Shown piece by piece: positions 22,910-32,423 of a stretch of DNA of 34,894 bases; within the stretch, counting starts at the first letter, position 1; the number at the start of each line of letters is the position of its first letter. Location of the stretch: positions 1 to 34,894 of the forward strand of contig NZ_LIXZ01000026.1 of NCBI RefSeq assembly GCF_001305855.1. The letters are read 5' to 3'. Below the pieces are notes generated by a model. That model was not told the DNA's origin. It made no database searches and saw nothing but the letters and a program-made list of their open reading frames with translations. The DNA comes from Rossellomorea vietnamensis (GTDB lineage Bacteria; Bacillota; Bacilli; Bacillales; Bacillaceae_B). The translations under genes and the position numbers were made by a program.

Positions 22910-23878
22910 CTACACCCACCACATATCCGACGGCTGCTCTTCAATCAAGATCGACTTCAGATTCTTCACGGCACGGCCGAAACCTTCTTCAATCGACATG
23001 ATTGGATCTTCATGCTCGATGCTGACAACATAATCATATCCGAATGTGCGCAGGGCACTCATCATATCCGACCATTCCTGCAAGCTGTGTCCACAGCCCA
23101 CCGAACGGAAGGACCACGCTCTTGTCTGGATGCTGCCGTATGGCTGCATATCCGTCAGACCGTACATGTTGACGTTATCCTGGTCGATATACGTATCCTT
23201 CGCATGAAAATGGTGGATCGCATTTTCTTTCCCGAGGATTTTAATCGCGGCAACCGGATCAATCCCCTGCCACCACAGATGACTCGGATCAAGGTTGGCA
23301 CCGATCGCCTCGCATGTTTCTTCACGAAGCTTCAATAACGTGTACGGAGTATGTACAAGGAATCCCCCGTGGAGCTCGAGACCGATCTTCACATTATGAT
23401 CCTCTGCAAGCTTCCCTATCTCTTTCCAATATGGAATCAACTTTTCTTCCCACTGCCATTTCAGGATATCCCCGTATTCATTCGGCCAAGGAGATACCGG
23501 CCAGTTCGGATGCTTGGCTCCTTCATGGTCCCCTGCTGTTCCAGAGAAGCAGTTCACGACAGGTACATTCATCAATCCTGCAAGCTTGATCGTTTTCTGA
23601 AGCGCCATATGGGATTCTTCCGCAAAGGCAGCATCGGGTGAGATCGGATTTCCATGACAACTGAAGGCACTGATTTCAAGGCCTCTGAACGATACTTTCT
23701 CTAAGTACTCGTTCCTCTTTTCTTCACTATCTAAAAGAGCGTCCAGTTCACAATGGGCATTTCCGGGATATCCCCCCGTGCCGATTTCCACTGCGTGTAG
23801 TCCGGCTTCTTTTACATAATCAAGCATTTCATCAAGGTTTTTTTGTGAAAATAATACGGTAAATACACCTAGTTTCAT
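22910..23878 (-). CDS. Sugar-phosphate isomerase/epimerase-like TIM-barrel protein
   Basis: A 322-aa protein of the xylose-isomerase-like TIM-barrel family (AP_endonuc_2; IolE/YcjR relatives). Metal-site candidates are Glu in IGLELHGGF (about residue 168), Asp-His in GANLDPSHLWWQG (about 194-200), His in HHFHAKD (about 220-226) and Glu in VVSIEHEDP near the end. Relatives epimerise or hydrolyse keto-sugars, 3-keto-glycosides or keto-inositols. It is the last gene of the operon, 12 bases after a Gfo/Idh/MocA dehydrogenase, which fits a role on the oxidised product. ATG follows GAGGAAG. The exact reaction cannot be given. Confidence 0.88.
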   Translation of the reverse strand: MKLGVFTVLFSQKNLDEMLDYVKEAGLHAVEIGTGGYPGNAHCELDALLDSEEKRNEYLEKVSFRGLEISAFSCHGNPISPDAAFAEESHMALQKTIKLAGLMNVPVVNCFSGTAGDHEGAKHPNWPVSPWPNEYGDILKWQWEEKLIPYWKEIGKLAEDHNVKIGLELHGGFLVHTPYTLLKLREETCEAIGANLDPSHLWWQGIDPVAAIKILGKENAIHHFHAKDTYIDQDNVNMYGLTDMQPYGSIQTRAWSFRSVGCGHSLQEWSDMMSALRTFGYDYVVSIEHEDPIMSIEEGFGRAVKNLKSILIEEQPSDMWWV

Positions 23879-23890
23879 TTGTGCTTCCTC

Positions 23891-24931
23891 CTATTTCAAT
23901 ATGATGCTTTGTCCGGTTTCACTGCTTTTATAAATGGCATCTATAATTTGGGATACCTGCATGGCTTCCTGTGGTTTCACAACCAATTCCTCTAAACCGA
24001 GGCAGCTGTTAATAAAGTTTTGTGCTTGAGGAATACTCGGGTCATCATCTCCCGGTACCCAATCCGCATCACTATTCAGAAGCATGCCGTGCTTCATTTG
24101 ATTCATTTGGAACGGGAATAGATCGATTCCTCCTGTTTCCCCAGAGATGCTCATGCTTTCTTCGTCACTCTTCACGTTTGCAGACCATGACGTCTCAAAG
24201 AGCATGGATGCACCGTTATCGAATCTGATATAAGCGGTCACGTGGTCATCGACTTCAAAGCTCTCTTTATCAAAATCTCCCCATTGATTCACTTGGTCAG
24301 GCATTGTACTAAGTTTGTTATAGGTCGTCCCCGTTACTTCAACAGGTGCCGGATTTCCGAGAAGCCATAGGGATAAATCGAGGAAGTGACATCCGTAGTC
24401 GATCAGGCTGCCGCCGCCTTGAAGCTCCTTATTGGTAAACACTCCCCAGCCCGGTACTTTGCGACGGCGGATCGCCCTTGCTCTCGCGACCATCGGTTCT
24501 CCGATTTCATCTTCCATGATCACCCGCTTTGCCGCACGAGAGTCCCTCATAAAACGATAATGATAGGCGATCGCCAGAACCTTTCCTGATTCATCGGCGG
24601 CATTGATCATTCTTTCACACTCCTCAGGAGTCATGGCCATCGGTTTCTCACAAAACACGTGTAGACCCGCTTTGAGGGCGGCAATCGTGATTTCAGCATG
24701 AAACTTATTCGGAGTACAGACCGTTACGGCATCCACATGACCGAACATGTCCCGATAATCACTGAATACGTGCTGTATGTGAAAGGTTTCTGCCACGGTT
24801 TGTGCCGTGACGGGATTGATATCACTGATTGCTTCAATAGATACTGAATCTGATAGTTTAATAAAAGTAGGGATGTGACGCGTCTGGGCGATCCCCCCGA
24901 CGCCAATCACTCCCATCCGAAGTTTGGTCAT
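23891..24931 (-). CDS. Gfo/Idh/MocA-family oxidoreductase (operon copy 1)
   Basis: A 346-aa NAD(P)-dependent dehydrogenase. The Rossmann motif is LRMGVIGVGGIAQTRHIP (residues 4-21), the catalytic Lys motif is VFCEKPMAMT (about 92-101) and the conserved Asp/His come in GGSLIDYGCHFLDLSLWLLG (about 172-191). The rest is the beta-sheet substrate domain. ATG at 24931 is preferred to 24940 because AAAGGGG lies at usable distance only from the former. It shares the operon with a second enzyme of the same family just upstream (15-base gap); paired Gfo/Idh/MocA enzymes are common in pathways that oxidise one carbon of a glycoside and later reduce the product (inference). Confidence 0.9.
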   Translation of the reverse strand: MTKLRMGVIGVGGIAQTRHIPTFIKLSDSVSIEAISDINPVTAQTVAETFHIQHVFSDYRDMFGHVDAVTVCTPNKFHAEITIAALKAGLHVFCEKPMAMTPEECERMINAADESGKVLAIAYHYRFMRDSRAAKRVIMEDEIGEPMVARARAIRRRKVPGWGVFTNKELQGGGSLIDYGCHFLDLSLWLLGNPAPVEVTGTTYNKLSTMPDQVNQWGDFDKESFEVDDHVTAYIRFDNGASMLFETSWSANVKSDEESMSISGETGGIDLFPFQMNQMKHGMLLNSDADWVPGDDDPSIPQAQNFINSCLGLEELVVKPQEAMQVSQIIDAIYKSSETGQSIILK

Positions 24932-24946
24932 CGCTCGCATTCCCCT

Positions 24947-25972
24947 TTATAGCTTTACAATTCGTTTTGTTTCACTTGATTCAAGAGCAGCCAAAACAAC
25001 CTCAAGTGATTTCTTTCCTTCTTCACCCGGTACGGGAGGCTCTGCATCATGAAGGATGCTGTGTACAAATTGATCGATCACGCGGGAATTCGTCTGTCCA
25101 CCCTCGTCATTCGTTTGAATGCCCCCAAGCTCATACTTGACTACTTCTCCCGTCGAATATTGCACGATAAGGGAGTTTACCGGATCATCTTCCAAACGGA
25201 GAATCGCTTTCTCTCCATATATGATAGTCGAGTTGTCTTCTTTGGACACATAAGACCAGCTTGCTGCCAGGGTACCGATTGTACCGCTTTCCGTTTTCAA
25301 TACGCATACGGCCGTATCATCCACATCGGCATTTTCCTTTGCACTTGTTTCCACAAAGGCACCGACTTCGGCGAATTCTTCCCCTAAGATGTACCGAAGA
25401 AGATCTGTTTTATGAACACCAAGGTCACCCATGGCACCGATGAACGCCTCATCCTTTTTAAAGAACCAGCTGTCCTTCCCGTCAGCACTCCAGCCTTCAG
25501 GACCGCCGTGGCCGAATGCAGAACGGAAGCTGTAGATTTTCCCCACTTCACCGCTTTCAATCAGCTGCTTCGCTTTTTGATGTGAAGGGACGAAACGCTG
25601 ATTGTGAGCAATCATCAGCTTTTTACCGCTTTTAACGGAGGCATCGATCATGCTTTCTGCTTCTTCACTTGAAGTTGCCATCGGCTTTTCACATAGTACA
25701 TGCTTTCCTGCGTTCAGGGCACCGATGGTAACCGTTGCATGCAGGTAGTTCGGTGTACATACGCTCACTGCTTCTACATCAGCGTTCGCCAGCAGTTCTT
25801 TATAATTGGTATAGGCTTTCGCTCCGACTGCATCGGCGATTTTCCATGCCCGTTCTTCGACGATGTCACACACTGCGACTACTTCAACGTTTTTATTATT
25901 TGCATATTCCGGCAGGTGACGGTGCTGAGCGATGCTTCCACATCCGATAACCCCGATTTTTAATGTATTCAT
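24947..25972 (-). CDS. Gfo/Idh/MocA-family oxidoreductase (operon copy 2)
   Basis: A 341-aa NAD(P)-dependent sugar or polyol dehydrogenase. The nucleotide site is KIGVIGCGSIAQHRHLPEY (residues 5-23), the Lys motif is HVLCEKPMATS (about 90-100) and the conserved Asp/His occur in GAMGDLGVHKTDLLRYILG (about 177-195). ATG at 25972 follows a perfect GAGGAGG; the longer frame to 26050 would overlap the ThuA gene. The N-terminus is close to copy 1, so the two may descend from a duplication, but the substrate domains differ, suggesting different substrates. Confidence 0.9.
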   Translation of the reverse strand: MNTLKIGVIGCGSIAQHRHLPEYANNKNVEVVAVCDIVEERAWKIADAVGAKAYTNYKELLANADVEAVSVCTPNYLHATVTIGALNAGKHVLCEKPMATSSEEAESMIDASVKSGKKLMIAHNQRFVPSHQKAKQLIESGEVGKIYSFRSAFGHGGPEGWSADGKDSWFFKKDEAFIGAMGDLGVHKTDLLRYILGEEFAEVGAFVETSAKENADVDDTAVCVLKTESGTIGTLAASWSYVSKEDNSTIIYGEKAILRLEDDPVNSLIVQYSTGEVVKYELGGIQTNDEGGQTNSRVIDQFVHSILHDAEPPVPGEEGKKSLEVVLAALESSETKRIVKL

Positions 25973-25991
25973 GATTTTTCCTCCTCTATAA

Positions 25992-26717
25992 TCAGTGTGA
26001 TCCTTTGATTTCTTCGAGCGGTTTTGCATTACCATATACAGGTCTTGCATGATCCACCGGTGCTGCCCATTTCACTGCATTGGTGATGACCTTTTGGACA
26101 TTTTCATTGTAATAAGTTGGATAGGTTTCATGTCCCGGACGGAAGTAAAATACTTTTCCATTCCCGCGCTGATACGTACATCCGCTTCTGAACACTTCGC
26201 CACCCTCGAACCAGCTTACCATTACGAGCTGATCAGGAGCCGGGATGTCAAAATGCTCCCCATACATTTCTTCTTTTTCAAGCTCGAAATATTCCCCTAA
26301 ACCGGCTGTGATCGGATGGCTCGGGTCCACGATCCAGATTCGTTCCTTCTCATCGGCTTCACGCCACTTAAGGTCACAGGATGTCCCCATCAAGGTTTTA
26401 AAAATTTTAGAGAAATGACCTGAATGAAGGACGATCAAGCCCATTCCGTCAAGAACCCGTTGTTTTACCCGTTCCACCACTTCATCCTTCACTTCCTCAT
26501 GGGCGATGTGGCCCCACCAGACCAATACATCCGTACCTTCCAGTACATCTTCCGTTAATCCGTGTTCCCCTTCATCTAATGTAGCGGTTTTCACATTATA
26601 GGACGCATCTCCGAGGAAAGAGGCAATGGCACCATGAATTCCTTCAGGATACACTTCCCTCACTTTCGGATTCTTTTGTTCATGACGATTTTCATTCCAT
26701 ACTGTTACGTTTATCAT
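25992..26717 (-). CDS. ThuA-domain protein (trehalose utilisation family)
   Basis: A 241-aa protein of the ThuA family (class I glutamine amidotransferase-like fold, no canonical catalytic Cys visible). Seen: [24 protein letters not shown] at the N-terminus, [14 protein letters not shown] (about residues 64-77), [15 protein letters not shown] (about 93-107) and [30 protein letters not shown] near the end, all ThuA hallmarks. In Sinorhizobium ThuA works with the Gfo/Idh/MocA enzyme ThuB on trehalose via a 3-keto intermediate (literature memory). Here it lies directly before two such enzymes, giving the same partnership. Confidence 0.92.
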   Translation of the reverse strand: MINVTVWNENRHEQKNPKVREVYPEGIHGAIASFLGDASYNVKTATLDEGEHGLTEDVLEGTDVLVWWGHIAHEEVKDEVVERVKQRVLDGMGLIVLHSGHFSKIFKTLMGTSCDLKWREADEKERIWIVDPSHPITAGLGEYFELEKEEMYGEHFDIPAPDQLVMVSWFEGGEVFRSGCTYQRGNGKVFYFRPGHETYPTYYNENVQKVITNAVKWAAPVDHARPVYGNAKPLEEIKGSH

Positions 26718-26732
26718 TGTAAAACCTCCAAG

Positions 26733-28301
26733 TTAAGTTTGTGCATGCCGGTATTCATTTGGTGTGAGGCCGGCATGTTTTTTGAATACTTTACTGAAAT
26801 ATTTTTCATTTCCATATCCTACACCGTAGGCCACTTCGTAAATCTTCAAGTAAGGATTCTCAAGGAGCTTCTTTGCCTTTTCCATACGGATATTCGTGAC
26901 ATAATCTGTGATGGTCGCTCCATAATCCTGCTTAAACTTTCGGGAAATGTATTCCCTGCTTAAGTAGAACCTGTCGGCAATGTCCTGAAGATTGATATCC
27001 TCCTGATAATGCTGCTGCAGATATTCCTCAATATACTGCATATTGTTTTTTTCTTTTTGATATTTAGCCTGTGTCAGCGTCTGAATGAGTTCGATAAACT
27101 CTTTCGTCTTTTCCTCTTTAAATTTCCTGAACGAAAACGAGCCGTCCTCCCTCCAATAATCCCTGCCCCGGTAAAAGGCTTCTTGACTCCTGATCTCGTA
27201 TTCTTTCAACCAATTATTCCGCAGGATCTCAAACTGATCCTCCCACACCTGAATCTGCTCCAAGGTAAGAATATGACTGTTTTCTAATTTGGAAAAGATC
27301 CCTTCCAGCTGGGACTGGACCTGCTCCCTGCTTCCCGAACGAATCGCCCACTTCAATTCATTGGAGTGATCCAATAAATGAAGATGGGACCCAGCCAACA
27401 CATCCTGATGGGTGACAAACTTCTTTTGGGCAAGGAGAGGGTGCCTGGAGTACACTTCAAGAGCGGATTCATAAGCTTCCTTCACTTTTCTCGACTTCTT
27501 GCCAAGAGCCATGACCGGGGAAACCCTTCCATATTGATAGATCAATGAGTGGATTTCCTCCAGTAAATATGTTACGTGTTTATGATTCCAGAAGAGAATA
27601 ACAAGTTCTTCTTCTTTGTTGCTATTCCTGAAACAAACCCCATCGTTCTGCTTTCGTAAAAGCTCATTGCAAATATTGATGATGGTAAAAAAGGCAAGAT
27701 CCCGGTCTCCTTGAAAGGACTTCATTACGATCGGCTTGATCGGCAGGAGTGCTACAGTCTTATGCAGCTTTTCGATGGACACACCGAACTCTTTTTCAAC
27801 TTTTTCTGCCATCTCTTTTGTAATGCCCTCTTTCGAACAGAGGGTTGAGAAGAATCGATCCCAGTAAAGGGGCTTCACCTCATTCATGACCCGGCTTTCC
27901 TCTACTTGAGATTTTCTTGAGCGTGCCTGCTCATCCCATTCCTTCACCGCTTTATCCAACGTTTCATTCAGTACATCCGGTTCAATCGGTTTCAGAATGT
28001 AATCAAAGCTCTTATAATGGATTGCGTTTCTCATATATTCGAAGTCATCATATCCGCTTACGACGATGGTCTTGCTTGTCAGTTCAGAGGCATGAAGCCA
28101 CTTTAACAGGCTGATGCCGTCCCTCTTCGGCATCCGCATATCCGTGAAGATGATCTCAGGCCTGTGCTTTTTGATCAATTCGATGGCTTCGTCTCCATCT
28201 TCCGCCTCGAGGATGGTGTGGATTCCATGCTTATCCCATTCTGCCAACAAAAGTAATCCTTCACGCACATGCTTTTCGTCGTCAATGATGATTGCTTTCA
28301 T
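26733..28301 (-). CDS. AraC-type response regulator, YesN family
   Basis: A 522-aa response regulator. The receiver domain covers residues 1-120: acidic pair IIIDDEKH (4-11), phosphoacceptor Asp in IIFTDMRMPKRDG (about 52-64) and the conserved Lys in YILKPIEPD (about 102-110). A central region of about 280 residues has no clear domain. Two helix-turn-helix motifs of the AraC type end the protein (DIADRFYLSREYISRKFK and YEVAYGVGYGNEKYFSKVFK). The ATG at 28301 follows GGAGGG; it overlaps the sensor kinase gene by 20 bases, so the two are translated together. It presumably activates this transport and catabolic operon, as YesN-type regulators do. Confidence 0.95.
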   Translation of the reverse strand: MKAIIIDDEKHVREGLLLLAEWDKHGIHTILEAEDGDEAIELIKKHRPEIIFTDMRMPKRDGISLLKWLHASELTSKTIVVSGYDDFEYMRNAIHYKSFDYILKPIEPDVLNETLDKAVKEWDEQARSRKSQVEESRVMNEVKPLYWDRFFSTLCSKEGITKEMAEKVEKEFGVSIEKLHKTVALLPIKPIVMKSFQGDRDLAFFTIINICNELLRKQNDGVCFRNSNKEEELVILFWNHKHVTYLLEEIHSLIYQYGRVSPVMALGKKSRKVKEAYESALEVYSRHPLLAQKKFVTHQDVLAGSHLHLLDHSNELKWAIRSGSREQVQSQLEGIFSKLENSHILTLEQIQVWEDQFEILRNNWLKEYEIRSQEAFYRGRDYWREDGSFSFRKFKEEKTKEFIELIQTLTQAKYQKEKNNMQYIEEYLQQHYQEDINLQDIADRFYLSREYISRKFKQDYGATITDYVTNIRMEKAKKLLENPYLKIYEVAYGVGYGNEKYFSKVFKKHAGLTPNEYRHAQT

Positions 28302-30093
28302 TTGCCTCACCCTCCATTCGTAATGGCAGCCTCATGGTGACCATAAAGCCTCCACCTTCATGATTCTGAAGCAGCAGAGTGGCCTTATGGTCATAGTAAA
28401 GCTTCAATCTTACATAAACGTTCTTCAGCCCGATGTTGGTTTCTTCACCGGTTTTATTCCATGCATCTGCTTTGAAGTGTTCTTCTATTTCCCTGAGCCT
28501 GTCTTCTGTCACCCCTGCTCCATTGTCCCGGACAATCATCACGAGTTCTGTCCCATCCTGAAAGCAGGTCAGTTCAATCCTCCCCACTCCATCACGGATG
28601 TCGAACCCGTGCTTAAAGTAGTTTTCTATAAGGGGCTGGAGGATCATTTTGGGAACAAGGACCTCCTTAACCTCTTCGTCCACTTCGACACTGTACTCCA
28701 GGTTTTCACCGAACCGCTCCTTTTGTAAAAGGAGATAAGCGTTCGTATAGTTGATTTCCTTGCTTAACGGAACCACATCCTCCTCCATGTTCATCCCATA
28801 CCTCATGATTTTAGATAAATGGGTGATCAGGGAGTATATTTGCGGAACCTTGTTCTTAAGGGCAATCGTCCCGATGGACTGCAGCGCATTGTAGAGGAAA
28901 TGGGGATTGATCTGCGACTGCAGAACCTTTAATTGATTCGTTTTGTTTTCAAGCTCCAGCTTATATTCCCTGTTGATCAAATGATTGATCCGCTCGATCA
29001 TCTGCTGAAAACGATTCCCAAGGATCCCGATTTCATCAAAGCCGAATGATTCGGCTTGTACCTTCATATTTCCTTTTTCCACCTCCTGGATATTTGAAAG
29101 CAGTATCCGGATGGGAGATGTAATTTTAAAGGAAACAAACAGAGTTGCCAGCACCACGAGGGTCAATCCAAGGACCCCGAATAAAATATTGATCTTCGCC
29201 ACACTAAATGCGCTTTCATAAAGGTTCGCATACGATACCCTCTTCACCAGGAACCATCCGCCGGAGGAAACTGGAAGCTGATCGTACATCATCACCCCGT
29301 TGAATGTATCTTCCTTCCACTCAAGGGTCCCAGAGACATCCTTTGACTCCATGATCCTCCTGATCCACTTCTGATTGTTACCATCATCCGATACATCGCG
29401 ATCCGAGCTGTAGATCATTTCCCCTTCTGAAGATAATAAATAAAATTCCTCTGATTCTGGATTATAGAGATTCCTGCTCAAATCGATGATTTTATCAGGG
29501 GAGATGTCCAGGGAAATATAGGCCAACACTTCATCCCCGGGGACATTTCGGAATGCCCGGTGAATCGTGATGATTTCCTTCGACCGGTTAATGTTCTCTT
29601 CTTCCTGGCTATACGTGGGTTCAATGTACATATTGTACGGGCTTCGTTCTGCTTTTCTGAAGTATTCCCACTGTGAATCTTTTATTCTATTGGAGAACAC
29701 AACGGTGGAACGCTTCGTTGCCGAAATGACCCGGTCACCATCGGCAAAGGAAATGCGTACTCCGTTGATCGTGTCCCCTGTGTAGAGAATCGTTTGCACA
29801 ATACTCTTCACGATGCCGATCGTCAGGTAATTATTCTCCTTATCCTGTGACCTCATGTAATTAATGAAATCGGGATTATTATAGAGTGACAGCGATAACC
29901 CGTTGAGTTCATTGATATAACTCTCCAGGTTCACCTTCCCCTGATAAAGGAGATTACTGCTCTCCTTCACCACCTGCTCCTCAATCGAATCCTTCGTATA
30001 CAAATATGTAATAATGATCGAACTGCCAAACGGCACAATCGTCGTAATCATAAGAAGTGCAATCAACTTATTCCGAATGCTTGTCTTTAACAT
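28282..30093 (-). CDS. Sensor histidine kinase, YesM family
   Basis: A 603-aa membrane kinase. TM1 is near residues 10-32 (LIALLMITTIVPFGSSIIITYLY) and TM2 near 300-325 (ILFGVLGLTLVVLATLFVSF). The extracellular part of about 265 residues between is a likely dCache-like ligand sensor. HAMP follows (ITSPIRILLSNIQEVEKGNM), then the His-kinase motif SQINPHFLYNALQSIG (His phosphoacceptor, about residue 397) and the ATP-binding N-box LQPLIENYFKHGF, with DNGAGV. The ATG is preceded by GGGAGG embedded in a copy of the GGTCCGTCCCTC repeat. It lies 142 bases after the binding-protein gene, separated by a hairpin. Pairs with the YesN-type regulator downstream. Confidence 0.95.
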   Translation of the reverse strand: MLKTSIRNKLIALLMITTIVPFGSSIIITYLYTKDSIEEQVVKESSNLLYQGKVNLESYINELNGLSLSLYNNPDFINYMRSQDKENNYLTIGIVKSIVQTILYTGDTINGVRISFADGDRVISATKRSTVVFSNRIKDSQWEYFRKAERSPYNMYIEPTYSQEEENINRSKEIITIHRAFRNVPGDEVLAYISLDISPDKIIDLSRNLYNPESEEFYLLSSEGEMIYSSDRDVSDDGNNQKWIRRIMESKDVSGTLEWKEDTFNGVMMYDQLPVSSGGWFLVKRVSYANLYESAFSVAKINILFGVLGLTLVVLATLFVSFKITSPIRILLSNIQEVEKGNMKVQAESFGFDEIGILGNRFQQMIERINHLINREYKLELENKTNQLKVLQSQINPHFLYNALQSIGTIALKNKVPQIYSLITHLSKIMRYGMNMEEDVVPLSKEINYTNAYLLLQKERFGENLEYSVEVDEEVKEVLVPKMILQPLIENYFKHGFDIRDGVGRIELTCFQDGTELVMIVRDNGAGVTEDRLREIEEHFKADAWNKTGEETNIGLKNVYVRLKLYYDHKATLLLQNHEGGGFMVTMRLPLRMEGEANESNHH

Positions 30094-30113
30094 GAGGGAC
30101 GGACCTCCCAGGT
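30094..30113 (-). promoter_or_regulatory. Repeat-derived leader and ribosome binding site of the sensor kinase gene
   Basis: On the minus strand GGGAGGTCCGTCCCTC ends right before the ATG at 30093. Its GGGAGG is the ribosome binding site, while AGGTCCGTCCCTC is exactly the half-arm of the palindrome at 4829-4885. GACCT/AGGTC (30113-30101 region) and GGGA/TCCC can form competing small hairpins over the site. Confidence 0.55.
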
Positions 30114-30194
30114 CTCACTTATACACTAGTATAAAGTGTTATTCCCCGCTCTTGGAAGTGTTTTTTCGAAATATTCCTACTAAACTTATAAAAT

Positions 30195-30225
30195 AGAAAG
30201 CATGCCTTTAATAGACATGCTTTCT
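30195..30225 (-). terminator. Intercistronic hairpin after the solute-binding-protein gene
   Basis: AGAAAGCATG (30195-30204) pairs with CATGCTTTCT (30216-30225). On the minus strand it is followed by ATTTTAT, a weak T-run. It begins 10 bases after the binding-protein stop. In ABC operons such hairpins give partial termination or protect the upstream mRNA so that more binding protein is made than downstream products (known pattern, inference here). Confidence 0.7.
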
Positions 30226-30235
30226 ACTATTCTGT

Positions 30236-31513
30236 TTACTTCAAGTTATCCCATGTTTGTTGGAATCGCTCAAGTACAGTATCATAATCAATTTTTCCGG
30301 CTGCATATTCCTGGATTGTCGCAGCAAATTCTTTATTTGCTCCATCCGGCCATTTAAACCAAGTCCAAGGAATCGTTTTCTCGTCCTTAGAGTAGTCAAG
30401 GATGGATTGACCCAAGTCACCAAGACCATTCGGCTCGATGTTGTCAAATGCAGGGATGAACGCAAATTCTTCTGTGATATAACGCTTACCTGTTTCAGAA
30501 GAAACCATCCACTCCAAGAATGTTTTCGCTTCTTCAAGATGCTTAGAGTTCTTATTCAAAACCCAGTTATTCGGCACACCGACAGGAAGGCGATCTGCAT
30601 TCTCGTCATTGCTGATTGGAATCGGAAGGAAGCCCATGTTGATATCAGGATTGATCTCGGTGATCATGTTCTCAGTCCAGTTCCCTTGTTGAAGCATCGC
30701 TGTTTCACCAGAGGCAAATAGTGTAACCTGCGTATTATAATCCGTCGTTAAAGGATTATCGTTTGCATATTTAAGCTCAGTGTCCAATACCTCTTTGAAC
30801 TGTTTGAACTTCTCATTTCCAACAATCTTCTCAGATCCGTCATAAAGTCCAGCGATGAATTTATCCGGATCTTCCTGCTGTGCAAATGGAATGTTCAGTA
30901 AATGCTGACCGATTACCCACCACTCGCCGTAACCAGCTGAGAACGGAGTGATTTTCTTCGCTTCAAGCTTCTTCGCTGCATCTTTCAGCTCATCAATCGT
31001 TTTAGGAGCCTCAGTGATGCCTGCTTTTTCAAATAAATCTTTGTTGTAAACAAAACCATAACCTTCCAAGTTAACTGGCATACCATAAAGCTTGCCGTCC
31101 TCATCCGTCATCGGAACTTTCCCGATTGGAAGGACATGCTCAACCCAAGGCTCACCTGAAAGATCCGCAAGCTTCTCTTTCCATAGCTCTAACTCTTTGA
31201 ATCCACCATTGTTGAAAATATCCGGCTCTTCACCAGACGCGAATTTCGCTTTAAGGGCCGCACCGTAATCGGCACCTCCGCCAACGGTTTCAAGCTTGAT
31301 CTTAATGTTCGGATGCTCTGCTTCGAATTCCTTGATCATTTCTTGAAGCTGGTCGGCGATTTCAACCTTGAACTGGAAGAAATTCAGTGTCACGACATCA
31401 TCACCTGAACCGGACTCCCCGCCTGAACTGCTTGTTTTGTCTTTAGAAGAACAACCTGCAATAATTCCAAATACTAAAACCAAAGACATACAAAGTAATA
31501 AAATACGTTTCAT
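30236..31513 (-). CDS. Extracellular sugar-binding lipoprotein (SBP family 1)
   Basis: A 425-aa ABC solute-binding protein. The signal peptide ends in a lipobox, VFGIIAGC, with Cys at residue 21, then a Ser/Gly-rich linker (SSKDKTSSSGGESGSGDD). The family-1 fold is seen in VTLNFFQFKVEIADQL, GLYDGSEKIVGN, and the hinge region NWVLNKNSKHLEEAKTFLEWMVSSE. It captures a sugar or oligosaccharide outside the membrane and delivers it to the two permeases encoded just upstream. Unusually the gene comes after the permeases rather than before. ATG preceded by GGGAGG. An 18-bp A/T palindrome (31533-31550) lies in the gap before it. Confidence 0.94.
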   Translation of the reverse strand: MKRILLLCMSLVLVFGIIAGCSSKDKTSSSGGESGSGDDVVTLNFFQFKVEIADQLQEMIKEFEAEHPNIKIKLETVGGGADYGAALKAKFASGEEPDIFNNGGFKELELWKEKLADLSGEPWVEHVLPIGKVPMTDEDGKLYGMPVNLEGYGFVYNKDLFEKAGITEAPKTIDELKDAAKKLEAKKITPFSAGYGEWWVIGQHLLNIPFAQQEDPDKFIAGLYDGSEKIVGNEKFKQFKEVLDTELKYANDNPLTTDYNTQVTLFASGETAMLQQGNWTENMITEINPDINMGFLPIPISNDENADRLPVGVPNNWVLNKNSKHLEEAKTFLEWMVSSETGKRYITEEFAFIPAFDNIEPNGLGDLGQSILDYSKDEKTIPWTWFKWPDGANKEFAATIQEYAAGKIDYDTVLERFQQTWDNLK

Positions 31514-31595
31514 AAATGGATTGACCTCCCTGATATAAAATATTTTATATAAATTTCTGTATCAATGATAGACCATCTCGACAGAAACTTTATAT

Positions 31596-32423
31596 CTACT
31601 TGATCGAACCTGAAGCAATCCCTTTGATGATATGCTTCTGTAGAAATAAGAAGAAAATGATGACTGGTGTTATACCAAGCACCAATGCTGCAAGGCCCAT
31701 ATCCCATTGCTTCGTATACTGTGCAAAGAACGAACTGGCTGCAAGCGGGATCGTCCGCAGTTCCGCATCCTGTAATACAAGGAGTGGAAGCAGGTAATCA
31801 TTCCAAATCCACAATGTGTTCAAAATGATCACCGTAACTGTAATAGGTTTCAGCAATGGGAAGACGATCCTCCAAAACACGCCAAACTGACTGCAGCCGT
31901 CTATCATCGCTGATTCCTCGATTTCAATCGGGACGGTTTTCACAAACCCGTGAAACAAGAAGAGGGAAAGTGGAACCCCGAATCCGAAGTACATGATGAT
32001 CAAGCCCGGTATGCTATTCGTAAGCCCTAACGTTCCTCCAACCTTCATGAGGGGAATCATCACCGTCTGGAACGGAATCACCATGGCTGACACAAAGATG
32101 ACAAATAGGATTTTACTGAACTTCCCAGGCGTACGTACCATTTTCCATGCTGCCATGGAGCTGATGATCACCAATCCGATATTACTGAAAACTGTGATGA
32201 TCAGTGAATTCCAGAAAGCACGGGGGAAATTAATAACCTCCCACACCTTGGCATAGTTGGAAAACATAAATTCCTCCGGCCATGCGGCCGCATCAATCAA
32301 AATCGCAGCAAATGGTTTCACAGAGTTGACCAGTACGAAGTAGAAAGGGATAAGGAAAATGAGCCCAATGACAATCCCGATGATTTCTAATACAAATGTT
32401 CTCTTCGTATAGCGATGGCCCAT
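31596..32423 (-). CDS. Carbohydrate ABC transporter permease, MalG type
   Basis: A 275-aa inner-membrane permease with about six hydrophobic segments, from VLEIIGIVIGLIFLIPFYFV near residues 11-30 on. The EAA loop that contacts the ATPase is EESAMIDGCSQFGVFWRIVFPL (about residues 156-177). The C-terminal LQKHIIKGIASGSIK is the CUT1 MalG/AraQ signature. The start overlaps the stop of the MalF-type gene by one base (TAATG), so translation is coupled. The partner ATPase is not in the operon; bacilli commonly share a general MsmX ATPase (established in B. subtilis). Confidence 0.95.
   Translation of the reverse strand: MGHRYTKRTFVLEIIGIVIGLIFLIPFYFVLVNSVKPFAAILIDAAAWPEEFMFSNYAKVWEVINFPRAFWNSLIITVFSNIGLVIISSMAAWKMVRTPGKFSKILFVIFVSAMVIPFQTVMIPLMKVGGTLGLTNSIPGLIIMYFGFGVPLSLFLFHGFVKTVPIEIEESAMIDGCSQFGVFWRIVFPLLKPITVTVIILNTLWIWNDYLLPLLVLQDAELRTIPLAASSFFAQYTKQWDMGLAALVLGITPVIIFFLFLQKHIIKGIASGSIK

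Noticed and set aside
31533..31550. 18-bp A/T palindrome as a specific operator
   Set aside because: Pure A/T palindromes of this size arise easily in promoter-like DNA; it is mentioned only as context for the binding-protein gene.
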